This document shows, in pieces, positions 18,940-28,208 of a stretch of DNA of 64,000 nucleotides. Positions within the stretch are counted from its first letter, which is position 1; every line of letters starts with the position of its first letter. The DNA comes from Actinomadura hibisca NBRC 15177. GTDB lineage: Bacteria; Actinomycetota; Actinomycetes; Streptosporangiales; Streptosporangiaceae. A program made the position numbers and the translations under genes. The notes beneath the pieces were generated by a model. It was not told the DNA's origin. It did not search any database and saw only the letters and a program-made list of their open reading frames with translations. Location of the stretch: NCBI RefSeq assembly GCF_001552635.1, contig NZ_BCRO01000027.1:62001-126000 (forward strand). The letters run 5' to 3'.

Positions 18940-19620
18940 TCACCGGGGAGCCTCACCTTCGCGGTCGAGGCGGTCGACGGCCTGACGCAGGCCCGCGGGC
19001 AGGGCGGAACGGTCACCGACGCCGGTGACCAGGCCGAACTCCTCGGGCCGGTCGGGGAAGTAGAGCGCCGGGTGCCGCTGGCCGGGCCGGAACGGCGCGT
19101 CGGGCCGCGTCAGCAGGGTCTTGTCGGCCTCGAACGCGGGATGACCGTCGACCGGTTCGATCCGCACCCGCAACACCACCCGCCGCCTGCCGTTGACCCG
19201 CACGCCGGTGTCCTGGACCCCCAGCACGGTCGCCACCGCGCCCGAACCCTCGGACGCCAGGACGCTCCGGCGTCGCGCCGCGCGCCGCGCGGCCCGGCCG
19301 GAGAGCAGACCGACGGCCACGATCAGCAGGCCGACCGCCAGCAGGGACGCGCCCAGCAGGACCGGGGCCACGCCCTGGCCGGTGACCGTCACCGCTCCGA
19401 CGCCGAGGAACAGGAAGATCCCCGGAAAGACCAGCCGGGCTCCGAAGAACGCCGCGGCGATGGCCAGGAACAGGCCGGTGGGGACGAGGGCCACGTGCCG
19501 TTCGGCGTCGCCGCAGGAACCGACGCACCCCGTCGACGACAGCAGGACGTGGACCGCGTACCCCATCGCGGCGCAGCCGACGAACCCGGCCGCGTAGGCC
19601 GTTGTCGTGCGAGGACTCAC
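18940..19620 (-). CDS. Membrane protein with C-terminal soluble domain, unknown function
   Basis: A 226-residue protein; the GTG at 19620 is taken as start because GGGAGACG lies upstream and the longer frame reads as low-complexity Arg/Gly. Four hydrophobic segments (about residues 6-25, 38-55, 58-75, 82-105) are followed by a basic stretch and a small beta-rich domain (VNGRRRVVLRVRIEPVDG, FRPGQRHPALYFPD) resembling DUF3592-like modules. It is convergent with the lyase gene, 24 bp away, and divergent from the P450 at 19863. No enzymatic motif is visible. Confidence 0.6.
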   Translation of the reverse strand: MSPRTTTAYAAGFVGCAAMGYAVHVLLSSTGCVGSCGDAERHVALVPTGLFLAIAAAFFGARLVFPGIFLFLGVGAVTVTGQGVAPVLLGASLLAVGLLIVAVGLLSGRAARRAARRRSVLASEGSGAVATVLGVQDTGVRVNGRRRVVLRVRIEPVDGHPAFEADKTLLTRPDAPFRPGQRHPALYFPDRPEEFGLVTGVGDRSALPAGLRQAVDRLDREGEAPR

Positions 19621-19862
19621 GTGGTCGTCTCCCCTGTCGCGACGGAGGCGGCCAGGGCCGCCCGGCGGCGGGGCGTCGGCATCCGCCGACGCCCCGCCGC
19701 CATCCTCGGCGACGCCGCGTCCGCCGCCCAGATCCACAAAGGCCGGTGACGGGGAACGCAGTGGTCCTGGAACGGGACTCGCGGCGTCGGCACGATCGAG
19801 GTCCGGGGGCTGCCCGGCCGCCGTCGCGAATCCCTCGCGCAAGCGCATCCCAGGAGACCGAC

Positions 19863-21050
19863 ATGGCCGACGCCGCGCACACCGGCGAGGACCTGACCGA
19901 CCAGGCCCACCACGCCGACCCCTTCCCGGCACTGGCCCGGCTGCGGGAACAGGGCGTGGTCCGGGACGGCGCCACCGGGTTCTGGCTGCTCACCAGGCAC
20001 GAGGACGTCGTGTTCGCGCTGACCCGGCCCGACCTGTTCCGCCAGGCCAGCCTGCACACCCCGGCCTGGCTGCCGCGCAACCCCTTCGGCAGCCTGGTCG
20101 TCCTGGACCCGCCCGACCACACGCGCCTGCGGCGCCTGGCCGGCGCGCACTTCACGCGGGACGCGGTGCGGCGGCTGACGCCCGAGATCCGCAGGATCGT
20201 GGCCGACCACGCGCACGTGCTGTCGGCCGACCGGGACGTGGAGTTCATGGGCGAGTTCGCCGTGCCGGTGACGGCGACGGTGATCTGCCACCTGCTGGGC
20301 CTGGACCGCGGGCTGGCCGGGCGGCTCCAGGGGTGGAGCGGCACGATCCTCCAGGCCACCGTCGTGGCCGAGGACGACCACCGGACCCAGCGGCGCCTGC
20401 TCGCGGAGATCCAGGAGATCATCGACACCGTGACCGGCACGCTCGACCGGGTGCGCGCCGAACCCGACGGCGGCATCGTCAGCAACATCGTCCAGGAGGG
20501 CATGGACCACCACGGCCTGACGCCGCAGGAGCTGGTGGACTTCCTGGTCACCCTGGTGATCGCGGGGACCGAGACGACCGCGAGCCTGCTGGGCAACACC
20601 GTGGCGTGGCTGGCGCACCGGCCCGACCCCTGGGAGACGGCGCGGCGGGACCGCGCGAAGCTGCCGGACTTCGTCGAGGAGGCGCTGCGGCTGCACTCCC
20701 CGGCGATGAGCACCCTGCGCGTCACCTCCCAGCAGGTGCGCGTCGGCTCGGCCGAGCTGCCGGCGGGGGCGATGGTGCAGATCTTCCTCGCGTCGGCGCT
20801 CCGGGATCCGCGGCACGTCGAGGAGGCCGACCGGATGGTGCTGGGGCGCGGCATGGCGAACCTGGCGTTCGGCCAGGGCGTCCACTTCTGCCTGGGAGCC
20901 GCGCTGGCCCGGGCGGAGGCGCTCGCGGCGTTCGAGGCGATGGCCGACCACGGCGTGCGGACGGTGGCGGTGACCCGGCCGATCGTCTGGCGGCCCAGCG
21001 CGATGATCCTGCGCGGCCCGGAGCGCCTGCACGTGCGGATGCGCCGCTAG
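19863..21050 (+). CDS. Cytochrome P450 (395 aa)
   Basis: The ATG at 19863 has AGGAG seven bases upstream. Canonical motifs are present: I-helix AGTETTAS, K-helix EALR and heme loop LAFGQGVHFCLGAALAR. The sequence is distinct from the other P450s here. Its stop codon shares the four bases CTAG (21047-21050) with the stop codon of the convergent P450 gene on the other strand, an extreme convergent overlap. Substrate unknown; a role in oxidising a product of this block is inferred from location only. Confidence 0.94.
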   Translation: MADAAHTGEDLTDQAHHADPFPALARLREQGVVRDGATGFWLLTRHEDVVFALTRPDLFRQASLHTPAWLPRNPFGSLVVLDPPDHTRLRRLAGAHFTRDAVRRLTPEIRRIVADHAHVLSADRDVEFMGEFAVPVTATVICHLLGLDRGLAGRLQGWSGTILQATVVAEDDHRTQRRLLAEIQEIIDTVTGTLDRVRAEPDGGIVSNIVQEGMDHHGLTPQELVDFLVTLVIAGTETTASLLGNTVAWLAHRPDPWETARRDRAKLPDFVEEALRLHSPAMSTLRVTSQQVRVGSAELPAGAMVQIFLASALRDPRHVEEADRMVLGRGMANLAFGQGVHFCLGAALARAEALAAFEAMADHGVRTVAVTRPIVWRPSAMILRGPERLHVRMRR

Positions 21051-22279
21051 GCCAGGTCCGTGCCGTCGGTCCCGGCGGCAGGGGTGAACGCGAGGTCCAG
21101 GGCGGCGAGCCTGCGGGTGACGAACCCGACCTCCCGCAGTTCCGCGCCGTCGGCCAGCCGCAGGTCGGGCAGCTCCCGGAGCAGCTGGCCGATGGCGACG
21201 GCGACGGTGGTCCGCGCCAGGTTGGCGCCCAGACAGAAGTGCCGGCCCCGGCCGAAGGTGACGGTGGCGCCCCCGGGAGTGAACGCCTGGGCGGGGTCCA
21301 GTTCGGCGCGGTAGGGGTCGAAGGCGTCCGGCCGCGTGAACCGGTCGGGGTCGCGGTTGGCGGCGCCGATCATGCAGGCGACCGTGGCCCCCGCCGGGAC
21401 GACGCCGCCCGACAACTCGACGTCCTCGGCGGCGTACCGCAGGATCAGATGGGCGGGCGGACGCAGCCGGATCGCCTCGATGTGCATCCGGTCGACCAGG
21501 CCAGGGTCGTCGCGGACGGCGTCCAGGTGCTCGGGGTGCAGCAGCAGCTGCGCCACCGTGTTGGCGATGCCCGACACGGTGGTGTCGCCGCCGGCGGAGA
21601 CCAGCGTCGAGCAGTGCGCCTGGATCTGCTCCTCGGTCAGCGGCCGGCCGTCGAAGCGGGCCGTGCACAGCGCCGAGAGGACGTCGTCGCCGGGGGCGGC
21701 GCGCCGCCGCGCGATGAGAGGACGCAGGAACGCGGTCATGTCGGCGCGGGCGGCCAGCCCGGCGGCGGCCACGTCGGGGTCGGCGGCGAGGTTGGACATG
21801 AAGGCGATGAGCGCGTGGTACCAGCCCTGGAACCGTGGCCGGTCCCGCTCGGGCAGGTCGAGCAGGGCGGCCATCAGGTTGATCGGCAGCCACCTGGCGT
21901 ACCGGTCCATCAGGTCCACCCGGCCGTCCCGCCGGAAACCGTCGATCAGCTGGGTGGAGATGCGGGCGATCTCGGGGACGACGCGTTCGTGGTGGTCAGG
22001 CCCGCGCAGCGGAGTTCCCAGCAGCCGCCGGTAGCCCGCGTGCTCCGCGCCGTCCATCTGCACGATCGTCCGGCCGCCCATGACCGGCTCGGCCTGCCAC
22101 GCGTAGCACTCGTTGGTGAAGGGCGGACCCTTGAGCGCCCGCACGACGTCGACGTGGCGGCTGACGACGTGGTAGCCGGTCGCCGGGTGCACGTAGAGGG
22201 GGTGGTGGGCGCGCATCGTGGCGTAGTGGGCGTAGGGGTCCTCGGCGTAGGCGGCGGACAGGAAGTCGGGTCCGGTCAC
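21047..22279 (-). CDS. Cytochrome P450 (410 aa), paralogue of 45483 and 47946
   Basis: The GTG at 22279 has GGAGG about nine bases upstream. Motifs: I-helix SAGGDTTVS, K-helix EAIR, heme loop VTFGRGRHFCLG. The N-terminus (TGPDFLSAAYAEDPYAHYATM) and the segment FTNECYAWQ-EPVMG are shared with the P450 at 45483, and the overall pattern with the one at 47946. These three form a subfamily created by duplication. The gene is divergent from the LAL regulator and carries a GGCCACTT element in the shared promoter region, so it may be a direct target. Confidence 0.95.
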   Translation of the reverse strand: MTGPDFLSAAYAEDPYAHYATMRAHHPLYVHPATGYHVVSRHVDVVRALKGPPFTNECYAWQAEPVMGGRTIVQMDGAEHAGYRRLLGTPLRGPDHHERVVPEIARISTQLIDGFRRDGRVDLMDRYARWLPINLMAALLDLPERDRPRFQGWYHALIAFMSNLAADPDVAAAGLAARADMTAFLRPLIARRRAAPGDDVLSALCTARFDGRPLTEEQIQAHCSTLVSAGGDTTVSGIANTVAQLLLHPEHLDAVRDDPGLVDRMHIEAIRLRPPAHLILRYAAEDVELSGGVVPAGATVACMIGAANRDPDRFTRPDAFDPYRAELDPAQAFTPGGATVTFGRGRHFCLGANLARTTVAVAIGQLLRELPDLRLADGAELREVGFVTRRLAALDLAFTPAAGTDGTDLA

Positions 22280-22383
22280 GGCTGGTCCTCCCTCATGCTC
22301 GGTGCTCGGGGACGCGGGGCGCTGACCGTCAGCATGGGAACCGCCGGACCGTGGCGACAGTTCCGGTCAGCGGCTTTCTGCCG

Positions 22384-22396
22384 GTCGAAGTGGCCG
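22384..22396. promoter_or_regulatory. GGCCACTTCGAC element (reverse orientation)
   Basis: The plus strand reads GTCGAAGTGGCC, so the minus strand carries GGCCACTTCGAC. It lies about 105 bp before the P450 start at 22279 and about 90 bp before the LAL start at 22485, in the only sizeable gap between these divergent genes. Confidence 0.4.
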
Positions 22397-22484
22397 GGTG
22401 GACCAGGAGTTTCGCCGCGGATACGACCTTTGGCGGAATGATGTCCGCTTGACACGCTGTTGGCCGAGATGCAGATTTGTTTCT

Positions 22485-25310
22485 GTGCCGCACGAGCTCG
22501 TTCTGGAACGTGAAACGGAACTGGAGGCACTGCGGGCCGCCGTCGCGGCCGGTGCGGACGGGGGGAGCGGGTTCCTTATCGTCAGCGGCAGCGCTGGCGT
22601 CGGCAAGACCCTGCTGCTCGGCCAGGCACGGCGGCTGGCCACCGAGTCGGGGCTGCGGGTCCTGAGCGCCCGGTGCACCCAGCTCGAACGCGACTACGCC
22701 TTCAGCGTCGTGCGGCAGCTGTTCGAACACCTGCTGATGGTGAGCGCTCCCGACCAGCGGGAGACCTGGCTGTCGGGCGCGGCCCGCGACTCGGCCGGTG
22801 TCGTGGGCGTCGCGGGAGCCGGATCGCCCAGCGGTGACTTCTCCCTGCTGCACAGCCTGTTCTGGCTCACCTCCAACATCTGCCAGGACGGACCGCTGGT
22901 CCTGCTCGTGGACGACCTGCACTGGGCCGACGAGGCGTCGCTGCGGCTCCTGGCCTTTCTCCAGCCCCGCCTGGAGGACCTCAACCTGCTGGTGGTCGGC
23001 GCCATGCGTCCCGCCGAACAGCGGGCGGCGGTGAAGCTGCTGGACACCATCATCGGCGACCCCAGCTGCACGGTCCTGGAGCCGGGCCCGCTCAGCGCCG
23101 CCGCCGCCGTCACCGTGCTGGCCCACGCCTTCGAGCGCGACCCCGACCCCGGCTTCACCGACGCCTGCCACTGCGCGACGGCGGGCAACCCGCTGCTGCT
23201 GAGCGAGCTGGCCCGGGGCCTGGCCACCGAGGGGGTGGAGCCGGTGACCGACAACACCTCACAGGTGGTCGCCATCGGCACCCGCGCGGTCGCCCGGCGC
23301 GTGTCGGTCGAACTGGGCCGCCTGCCCTCCGACCACACCGAGGTCGCCGAGGCCGTGGCCGTCCTGGGCCGCCACGCGCACGTCGTGGAGATCTCCAAGC
23401 TGACGGGCCTGGACCCCGAGGACGTCGTCGCGGCGCTCGCCTCCCTGCACCGGGTGCGGATCCTGCAGCCCGCGACCGACGACGCCTTCGAGCCGCACTT
23501 CGACTTCGTCCATCCGCTGATGGCCGCCGGCGTGTACGAGGCGATGGACCGCAGCCGGCGCATCGCGGCCCACTCGGTGGCCGCGCACGCGCTGGCCGAC
23601 AACCGGGCGCGGGCCGAGGAGGTCGCCGCGCACCTGCTGCACCTGCCCGCCCGCCACCAGACCCACGGCACCATCCTGCGGCACGCGGCCGACCAGGCGC
23701 TGGAGCGCGGCGCGCCCGAGGCCGCGCACACCTACCTGCGCCACGCCCTCACCGCCCCCATGTCCGACCAGGAGCGGCTCGAACTGCTGTCGGCGGCCGC
23801 ACGCGCCGCCGTGCAGTTCCACCTGCCCTCGGCGATCGAGCACATGAGGGCCGCCATGTCGCTGACCGACGACCCGCGCGTCCGGGCCGAACTGGTGCTG
23901 TCGATGGGGTTCGGGATGCTCTGGGAGCGGCAGGTCGACGAGGCCGTCGCCCTGCTGACGCGGAGCATCGAGGAACTCCCCGACGACGAGGACGACCTGC
24001 GCCGCGGTCTTGAGGCCATCCTGCTGGACGTGCCGTTCGTCGCCGTCGGCTGGACCGGCCTGCTCCAGCGGACCGAACGGCTGCGCGCCCTGCCCGCCAC
24101 CGGCACCCTGCGCGCGGCCATGCTGGACGCCATGATCGCCTGCGTGGACTGCTACGGCGCCCGGCCGTCGGCCATCACCTACGCCCACCGGGCGCTGAAC
24201 AGCCCCGAGCTGCGCGCGGCCGCGCGCAACGGGGCGGCCGCGCTGGGCGCCTACTTCTCCATCGCGCTCCACGACCTGGCCCAGGGCGCCGACCTGTACG
24301 ACTCCCTCCACCAGGAGGCGCAGGACCACGGCGTCGGGATGACCCTGGTGGTCACCCACATGTACCGGGGCATGACCCGGCTGCGGCGCGGCGAGCTGGC
24401 GGCGGCCGAGGAGGACCTGCTGGCCTCCCAGCGGCTGTCCAGGGTGCTGCCGCTGACGGTGACGATGCCGGTCATCGCCGGTCTGCACGCGGAGACGCTG
24501 CTGGAGCAGGGCAGGGCCGAGGAGGCCAGGGCGATGCTGGCGCGGGTGCGACTGCCCGACCCGCTGCCGCAGAACGGAGTGTTCGACTACCACCTCATCG
24601 CCACCTCGATGGCGCTGCGCGCCGAGGACGACCACGCCAGAGCGCTCACGTTCGCGCTGGCGGCGGGAGAGCGGTGCGACGACCACGGCAACCTCAACCC
24701 CACGCTGGCCCCGTGGCGCACCGAGGCCGCCCACAGCCTGCGCATGCTGGACCGGACGCAGGAGGCGCTGGACCTCGCCCTGGAGGAGTTGGAGCTGGCG
24801 CGGCGCTGGGGCGGCCCCTTCGCCATCGGCCGGGCCCTGCGCGTGGTGGCCTCGCTCAGGAGCGGCGAGGAGGCCCTGGACCTGCTCGTGGAGGCCCGCC
24901 AGACGCTCCTGCCGGCCTCGGCGCGGCTGGAGCTGGCCAAGACGGAGATCGACCTGGGCGCGGTGCTGCGCCGCCGCAACGACCGGCAGCGAAGCCGCCC
25001 CCACCTGACGGCGGGCCTGGACCTGGCCGCGCAGTGCGGGGCGGCCCGCCTGGTGGAGTCCGCGCGCACCCAGCTGCACGCCATCGGCGCACGGCCGCGC
25101 AGGACCGCCGTCACCGGCGTGAAGTCGCTGACTCCCAGCGAGCTGCGCGCGGCCACCCTGGCCGCTGAGGGCTTCAGCAACCGGGAGGTCGCGCAGCGCC
25201 TCTTCGTGACCACCAAGACGGTCGAGGTCCACCTGTCCAACGCCTATCGCAAGCTCGGGATCTCGCGACGCGACCAGCTGGGCCCGCTGCTCGACGGGTC
25301 CGGAGCCTAG
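22485..25310 (+). CDS. LAL-family LuxR-type regulator (large ATP-binding)
   Basis: The GTG at 22485 is preferred because the family begins a few residues before the P-loop with L-V-x-R-x-x-E-L; the frame is open 29 codons further upstream without family-like sequence. The product is 941 residues. It has a Walker A motif GSAGVGKT (about 35-42), a Walker B-like LLVDDLHWAD, a long helical TPR-like middle and a C-terminal LuxR helix-turn-helix (SNREVAQRLFVTTKTVEVHL). LAL proteins are pathway-specific activators of antibiotic clusters. It is the best candidate for an activator of this region, divergent from a P450. Confidence 0.93.
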   Translation: MPHELVLERETELEALRAAVAAGADGGSGFLIVSGSAGVGKTLLLGQARRLATESGLRVLSARCTQLERDYAFSVVRQLFEHLLMVSAPDQRETWLSGAARDSAGVVGVAGAGSPSGDFSLLHSLFWLTSNICQDGPLVLLVDDLHWADEASLRLLAFLQPRLEDLNLLVVGAMRPAEQRAAVKLLDTIIGDPSCTVLEPGPLSAAAAVTVLAHAFERDPDPGFTDACHCATAGNPLLLSELARGLATEGVEPVTDNTSQVVAIGTRAVARRVSVELGRLPSDHTEVAEAVAVLGRHAHVVEISKLTGLDPEDVVAALASLHRVRILQPATDDAFEPHFDFVHPLMAAGVYEAMDRSRRIAAHSVAAHALADNRARAEEVAAHLLHLPARHQTHGTILRHAADQALERGAPEAAHTYLRHALTAPMSDQERLELLSAAARAAVQFHLPSAIEHMRAAMSLTDDPRVRAELVLSMGFGMLWERQVDEAVALLTRSIEELPDDEDDLRRGLEAILLDVPFVAVGWTGLLQRTERLRALPATGTLRAAMLDAMIACVDCYGARPSAITYAHRALNSPELRAAARNGAAALGAYFSIALHDLAQGADLYDSLHQEAQDHGVGMTLVVTHMYRGMTRLRRGELAAAEEDLLASQRLSRVLPLTVTMPVIAGLHAETLLEQGRAEEARAMLARVRLPDPLPQNGVFDYHLIATSMALRAEDDHARALTFALAAGERCDDHGNLNPTLAPWRTEAAHSLRMLDRTQEALDLALEELELARRWGGPFAIGRALRVVASLRSGEEALDLLVEARQTLLPASARLELAKTEIDLGAVLRRRNDRQRSRPHLTAGLDLAAQCGAARLVESARTQLHAIGARPRRTAVTGVKSLTPSELRAATLAAEGFSNREVAQRLFVTTKTVEVHLSNAYRKLGISRRDQLGPLLDGSGA

Positions 25311-25460
25311 CGCCCGTCCCGGCCGCCGTCACCTCCCGGCCACCGTCACCGGTCCCGTCGCCCGGATACCGGATCGCTGCGGATGACCCGCAAGTGGAAC
25401 TTCTGCGACGAGCCCTGGCGGCCGACAGTGATCCTCACGACCACACGAGGGAGATGACAC

Positions 25461-26102
25461 ATGAGAGGGAACAACAGCGGCCGGTGGACGGGCCTGATGG
25501 CGGCGCTCCTGGCCTGCCCGCTCCTGGCGGCGACCGGCGGTCCGGCGCAGGCTGCCGCGGCGGGCACCACGACCGTCAGGGTCGGCTTCGTGACGTACCA
25601 ACCGATCGGGGTGGACGACTGTGGCGAGGGTGACTGCGACTCGATGGCGGTGTACGGTCAGCTCTTCGCGGGGACCTCGCTGGCCAGCGCCGCGCGGGAG
25701 TTCGGGAAGTGGGGAGGGATCGGGCAGCCGACGTGCAACCCCACCGTCGGCTCCGGATGGACCGATCTGGCTCCGGCCGACCTCGCCTGCATGAAGGGTG
25801 TGGAGGAGGACTTCCACTACCCGTTCAAGGACGTCCCGATGCGCACGCCGGTGGGATCGGGCCAGTACACCGGCTGGTCGACCGCGGCCAACGAGATCGT
25901 CCTGGCAGCCAAGGCCGGGTCGCAGATCAAGGTTCAGGTGCGGGTCGAGGACTACGACGTTCTCAGCGCCAACGACCCGGTCTGCACCGTCACCCAGACG
26001 ATCGCCGTCCCCGCCGGCAAGAGCAGCGGCACGCACCAGATGCATCAGGCGTCCAACGGCGACGGCGGCTGCGAGGTCACCTACACCCTCACCACCTACT
26101 GA
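25461..26102 (+). CDS. Secreted protein of unknown function (213 aa)
   Basis: The ATG at 25461 follows GAGGGAGATGACAC. A signal peptide is clear (MRGNNSGRW, hydrophobic core, cleavage near AQA-AA). The mature protein is beta-rich with six cysteines in pairs (DDCGEGDCDS, PTCNP, LACMKG, PVCTV, GGCEV), suggesting three disulfides. I do not recognise a family. It is convergent with the I36-like gene, with a strong hairpin between them, and follows the LAL gene by 150 bp in its own transcription unit. Confidence 0.7.
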   Translation: MRGNNSGRWTGLMAALLACPLLAATGGPAQAAAAGTTTVRVGFVTYQPIGVDDCGEGDCDSMAVYGQLFAGTSLASAAREFGKWGGIGQPTCNPTVGSGWTDLAPADLACMKGVEEDFHYPFKDVPMRTPVGSGQYTGWSTAANEIVLAAKAGSQIKVQVRVEDYDVLSANDPVCTVTQTIAVPAGKSSGTHQMHQASNGDGGCEVTYTLTTY

Positions 26103-26125
26103 CCCGCGTCGTCCAGACAGAGGAC

Positions 26126-26163
26126 CGTCACCGGTGCGCCTTCTCGCAGGCGCACCGGTGACG
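26126..26163. terminator. Bidirectional hairpin between convergent genes
   Basis: CGTCACCGGTGCGCC and GGCGCACCGGTGACG form a perfect 15-bp stem with an eight-base loop, placed between the stops at 26102 and 26191. Confidence 0.75.
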
Positions 26164-26190
26164 GAGTGAGCCGGCCTCCCCCCAAAGCGG

Positions 26191-26559
26191 CTAGCTCACG
26201 GTCTTGAGGTAGGCCGCCGGAGTGGACACCGCCGACCGGCAGCTTCCGCACTGGCCGGACTGGCCGGGCGCGTCCCAGGTCACGATGACGGCGTAGTCGA
26301 CGTCGAACAGGCCGACCCTGCTGGTGGAGTTGTTGATCCCGGAACCCGGGGCGAACGGCAGCGATGTGTAGGAACCGGTCGGCGTGACGTCGTGCTGGGT
26401 CCCGGTGTAGCTGCTCCCGCTGAACAGGCACACCTTGCCCGACGCGCACGACGGGGTCGCGCTGGCGGGGGTGACGGCGAACAGGGACAGCGCGGCCAGC
26501 CCCGTTCCCGTGACGATCGTGGTGAGGAGGCGACGCGCGTTCCGGTGACGAGCGATCAT
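26191..26559 (-). CDS. Secreted peptidase inhibitor family I36-like protein
   Basis: A 122-residue product from the ATG at 26559, chosen over the one two codons upstream because AGAGGG then has a spacing of six bases. The signal peptide ends near ASA-TPSC. The mature domain shows the crystallin-like pattern of I36 inhibitors of actinobacteria: CASGKVCLFSGSSYTG, then a T/S-rich strand and INNSTSRVG. Extra cysteines (GQCGSCR) lie near the C-terminus. It may inhibit an extracellular protease. The same family occurs at 56057. Family assignment rests on the C-x-x-G-x-V-C-x-F/Y motif and layout. Confidence 0.75.
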   Translation of the reverse strand: MIARHRNARRLLTTIVTGTGLAALSLFAVTPASATPSCASGKVCLFSGSSYTGTQHDVTPTGSYTSLPFAPGSGINNSTSRVGLFDVDYAVIVTWDAPGQSGQCGSCRSAVSTPAAYLKTVS

Positions 26560-26716
26560 GCTCATCCCTCTCTTCGTAGGTCGGAGCGGGACGTGCGGCC
26601 CGCCACCTCCGAAACTCCTCCCGGCCGCCGGAGACCGCCATGACCAGTACGGACCGGCTAGCGGTGATGAGCGGTCCGGCCTGGGCAGGGAACGGCCGGA
26701 CGGAGGGTCCGGATCG

Positions 26717-26802
26717 GGCGCGGCCTCCGCTTCGGGGGGCTCTGAAGCGGAGGCCGCGCCCTTCCGGCCAGCAGACGCCTCAGCGGGGCGGCGTCTGCTG
26801 GC
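26717..26802 (-). terminator. Tandem long hairpins downstream of the methyltransferase gene
   Basis: Two perfect stems follow each other: 17 bp at 26717-26733 with 26744-26760 (10-base loop), and 13 bp at 26767-26779 with 26790-26802 (10-base loop). They fill most of the 333-bp gap between the I36-like gene start and the methyltransferase stop, and probably form a double terminator for the latter. No gene is seen in this gap. Confidence 0.7.
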
Positions 26803-26892
26803 GCGGTCACCCGACCGCCCAGCCATCGTCACGTCCGTCCGCCGCGCCGGGAAAGGTCCAGTCCGCCTGCACCACGACCGGTCCACTCCGGG

Positions 26893-27921
26893 TCAGGCCG
26901 GGCTGGCGGTCATGATGTCGATGGCCGCCGTGGGGACGTGCCCGGTGAGCAGGAGACCCGCCTCCCGGAGCAGGGCGGCGTGCTCGCCGACCGTGCGGAC
27001 CTGACCGCCGGGCGTCGCCATCATGTGCAGGTCCAGCAGGTGGGCGAACGAGGGCTGGTTGGGCTCGCCGATGGTGCGCTCGCAGACCAGCAGCTCCCCG
27101 CCCGCGGGCAGGGCGGCGCGGCAGTTGCGCAGGATGGCGACCACGTCGTCGTCGGCCCAGTTGTGCAGCGTGTTCTTGACCACGATGAGGTCGGCTCCCC
27201 GGGGCACGGTGTCGCGGAAGTCCCCGCCGACGAGGACGCACCGGTCCACCGGGAGCTCGCCGCGGTCCCGCGCGAGCCCGACCGTCGCGGGCTGGTCGAA
27301 CAGGACGCCGGACAGGTGCGCGTGGTCGGCCAGCAGCCGCGACAGGAGTCCGCCGGTGCCGCCGCCCACGTCCATGACCCTGGTGGCCCGGGCGAAGTCG
27401 TGGGTGTGGCTGATGATCGGATCCTCGTCGCGCGACAGCTCCCGCATGGCCGCGTTGAAGATGGCGGACTCCTCGGGCCGGTCCCGGTAGTACTCGAACA
27501 CCCCGACGCCGTGATGGTGGGCGAAGGCGGTGCCGCCGAGGCGGATCGCGTCCTGGAAGGACGCCCACGCGCGGTACTGCTCGCCGCCCAGCATCAGCAG
27601 CGTGTGGCGGACCGAGTTGGGCGCGTCGGTCCGCAGCGGAGCGCCGAGCGGGGTGAGGGCGAAGCGACCGTCGGGTTCCTGATGGAAGACTCCCAGCCCG
27701 GCCAGCGCTCTCAGCAGGCGGTACAGCGGGCGGGGCTGGACGTCCAACCGCGCGGCCAGGTCGTCGGCGCTGGCGGGGCCGTGGCCGAGCAGGTCGGCGA
27801 CGCCGAACCTGGCGACGGCGTGCAGGGCCTGGTTGATCCAGGCGCCCGCGCTCATCCGCACCAGCGTCCATTCCGGCGGTGGGTCGGATGCCCGGGCGGG
27901 GTCTGGTCCTGCGGGTCGCAT
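26893..27921 (-). CDS. SAM-dependent O-methyltransferase (plant/TcmN type)
   Basis: The ATG at 27921 is preferred since GTGGAG lies six bases upstream; an upstream GTG at 27954 is possible. The 342-residue protein has the N-terminal winged-helix dimerisation domain (ARFGVADLLGHGPASADDLA) and the C-terminal Rossmann domain with the SAM-binding VMDVGGGTGGLLSRLL. The catalytic-base region reads KNTLHNWADDD, with the His of the family. Such enzymes methylate phenolic or enol hydroxyls of aromatic natural products. That fits an aromatic product in this block better than a triterpenoid. Divergent from an NTF2-like gene. Confidence 0.9.
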   Translation of the reverse strand: MRPAGPDPARASDPPPEWTLVRMSAGAWINQALHAVARFGVADLLGHGPASADDLAARLDVQPRPLYRLLRALAGLGVFHQEPDGRFALTPLGAPLRTDAPNSVRHTLLMLGGEQYRAWASFQDAIRLGGTAFAHHHGVGVFEYYRDRPEESAIFNAAMRELSRDEDPIISHTHDFARATRVMDVGGGTGGLLSRLLADHAHLSGVLFDQPATVGLARDRGELPVDRCVLVGGDFRDTVPRGADLIVVKNTLHNWADDDVVAILRNCRAALPAGGELLVCERTIGEPNQPSFAHLLDLHMMATPGGQVRTVGEHAALLREAGLLLTGHVPTAAIDIMTASPA

Positions 27922-28081
27922 GAGGGTCTCCACTGTTGGGGGCACGCTGGTCACCGACGAGAGGCTGCACCGAATCTAGGAGGCGGATCGCGCGACCCCG
28001 CGATCCACTCCCGGCCGATCTTCGGGCGGCACTGGTTCGGCCCGGACGCCGCGACGTCGGCGTCCGTGGTCGGGGGGAGCA

Positions 28082-28092
28082 GGCCACTCAGC
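28082..28092. promoter_or_regulatory. GGCCACTCAGC element
   Basis: Exact third copy of the 11-mer found at 5385 and 10894. It lies in the divergent promoter region of the methyltransferase and NTF2-like genes, 117 bp upstream of the latter. Confidence 0.5.
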
Positions 28093-28208
28093 CGCCTGAC
28101 CGTGCGGTGAGCGGTCCTCCCCACCGCCGGGCCCGCTGCCACGATGAGCGTGACCGGTGTGGCGCGTGGACCCGGCCGGCTTCGCGGGCCGGGAGTTGGG
28201 AGGCCAAG

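Noticed and set aside
22398..22484. N-terminal extension of the LAL regulator from ATG 22398
   Set aside because: The 29 extra residues are unlike the family and would cover the divergent promoter region and the GGCCACTT element.
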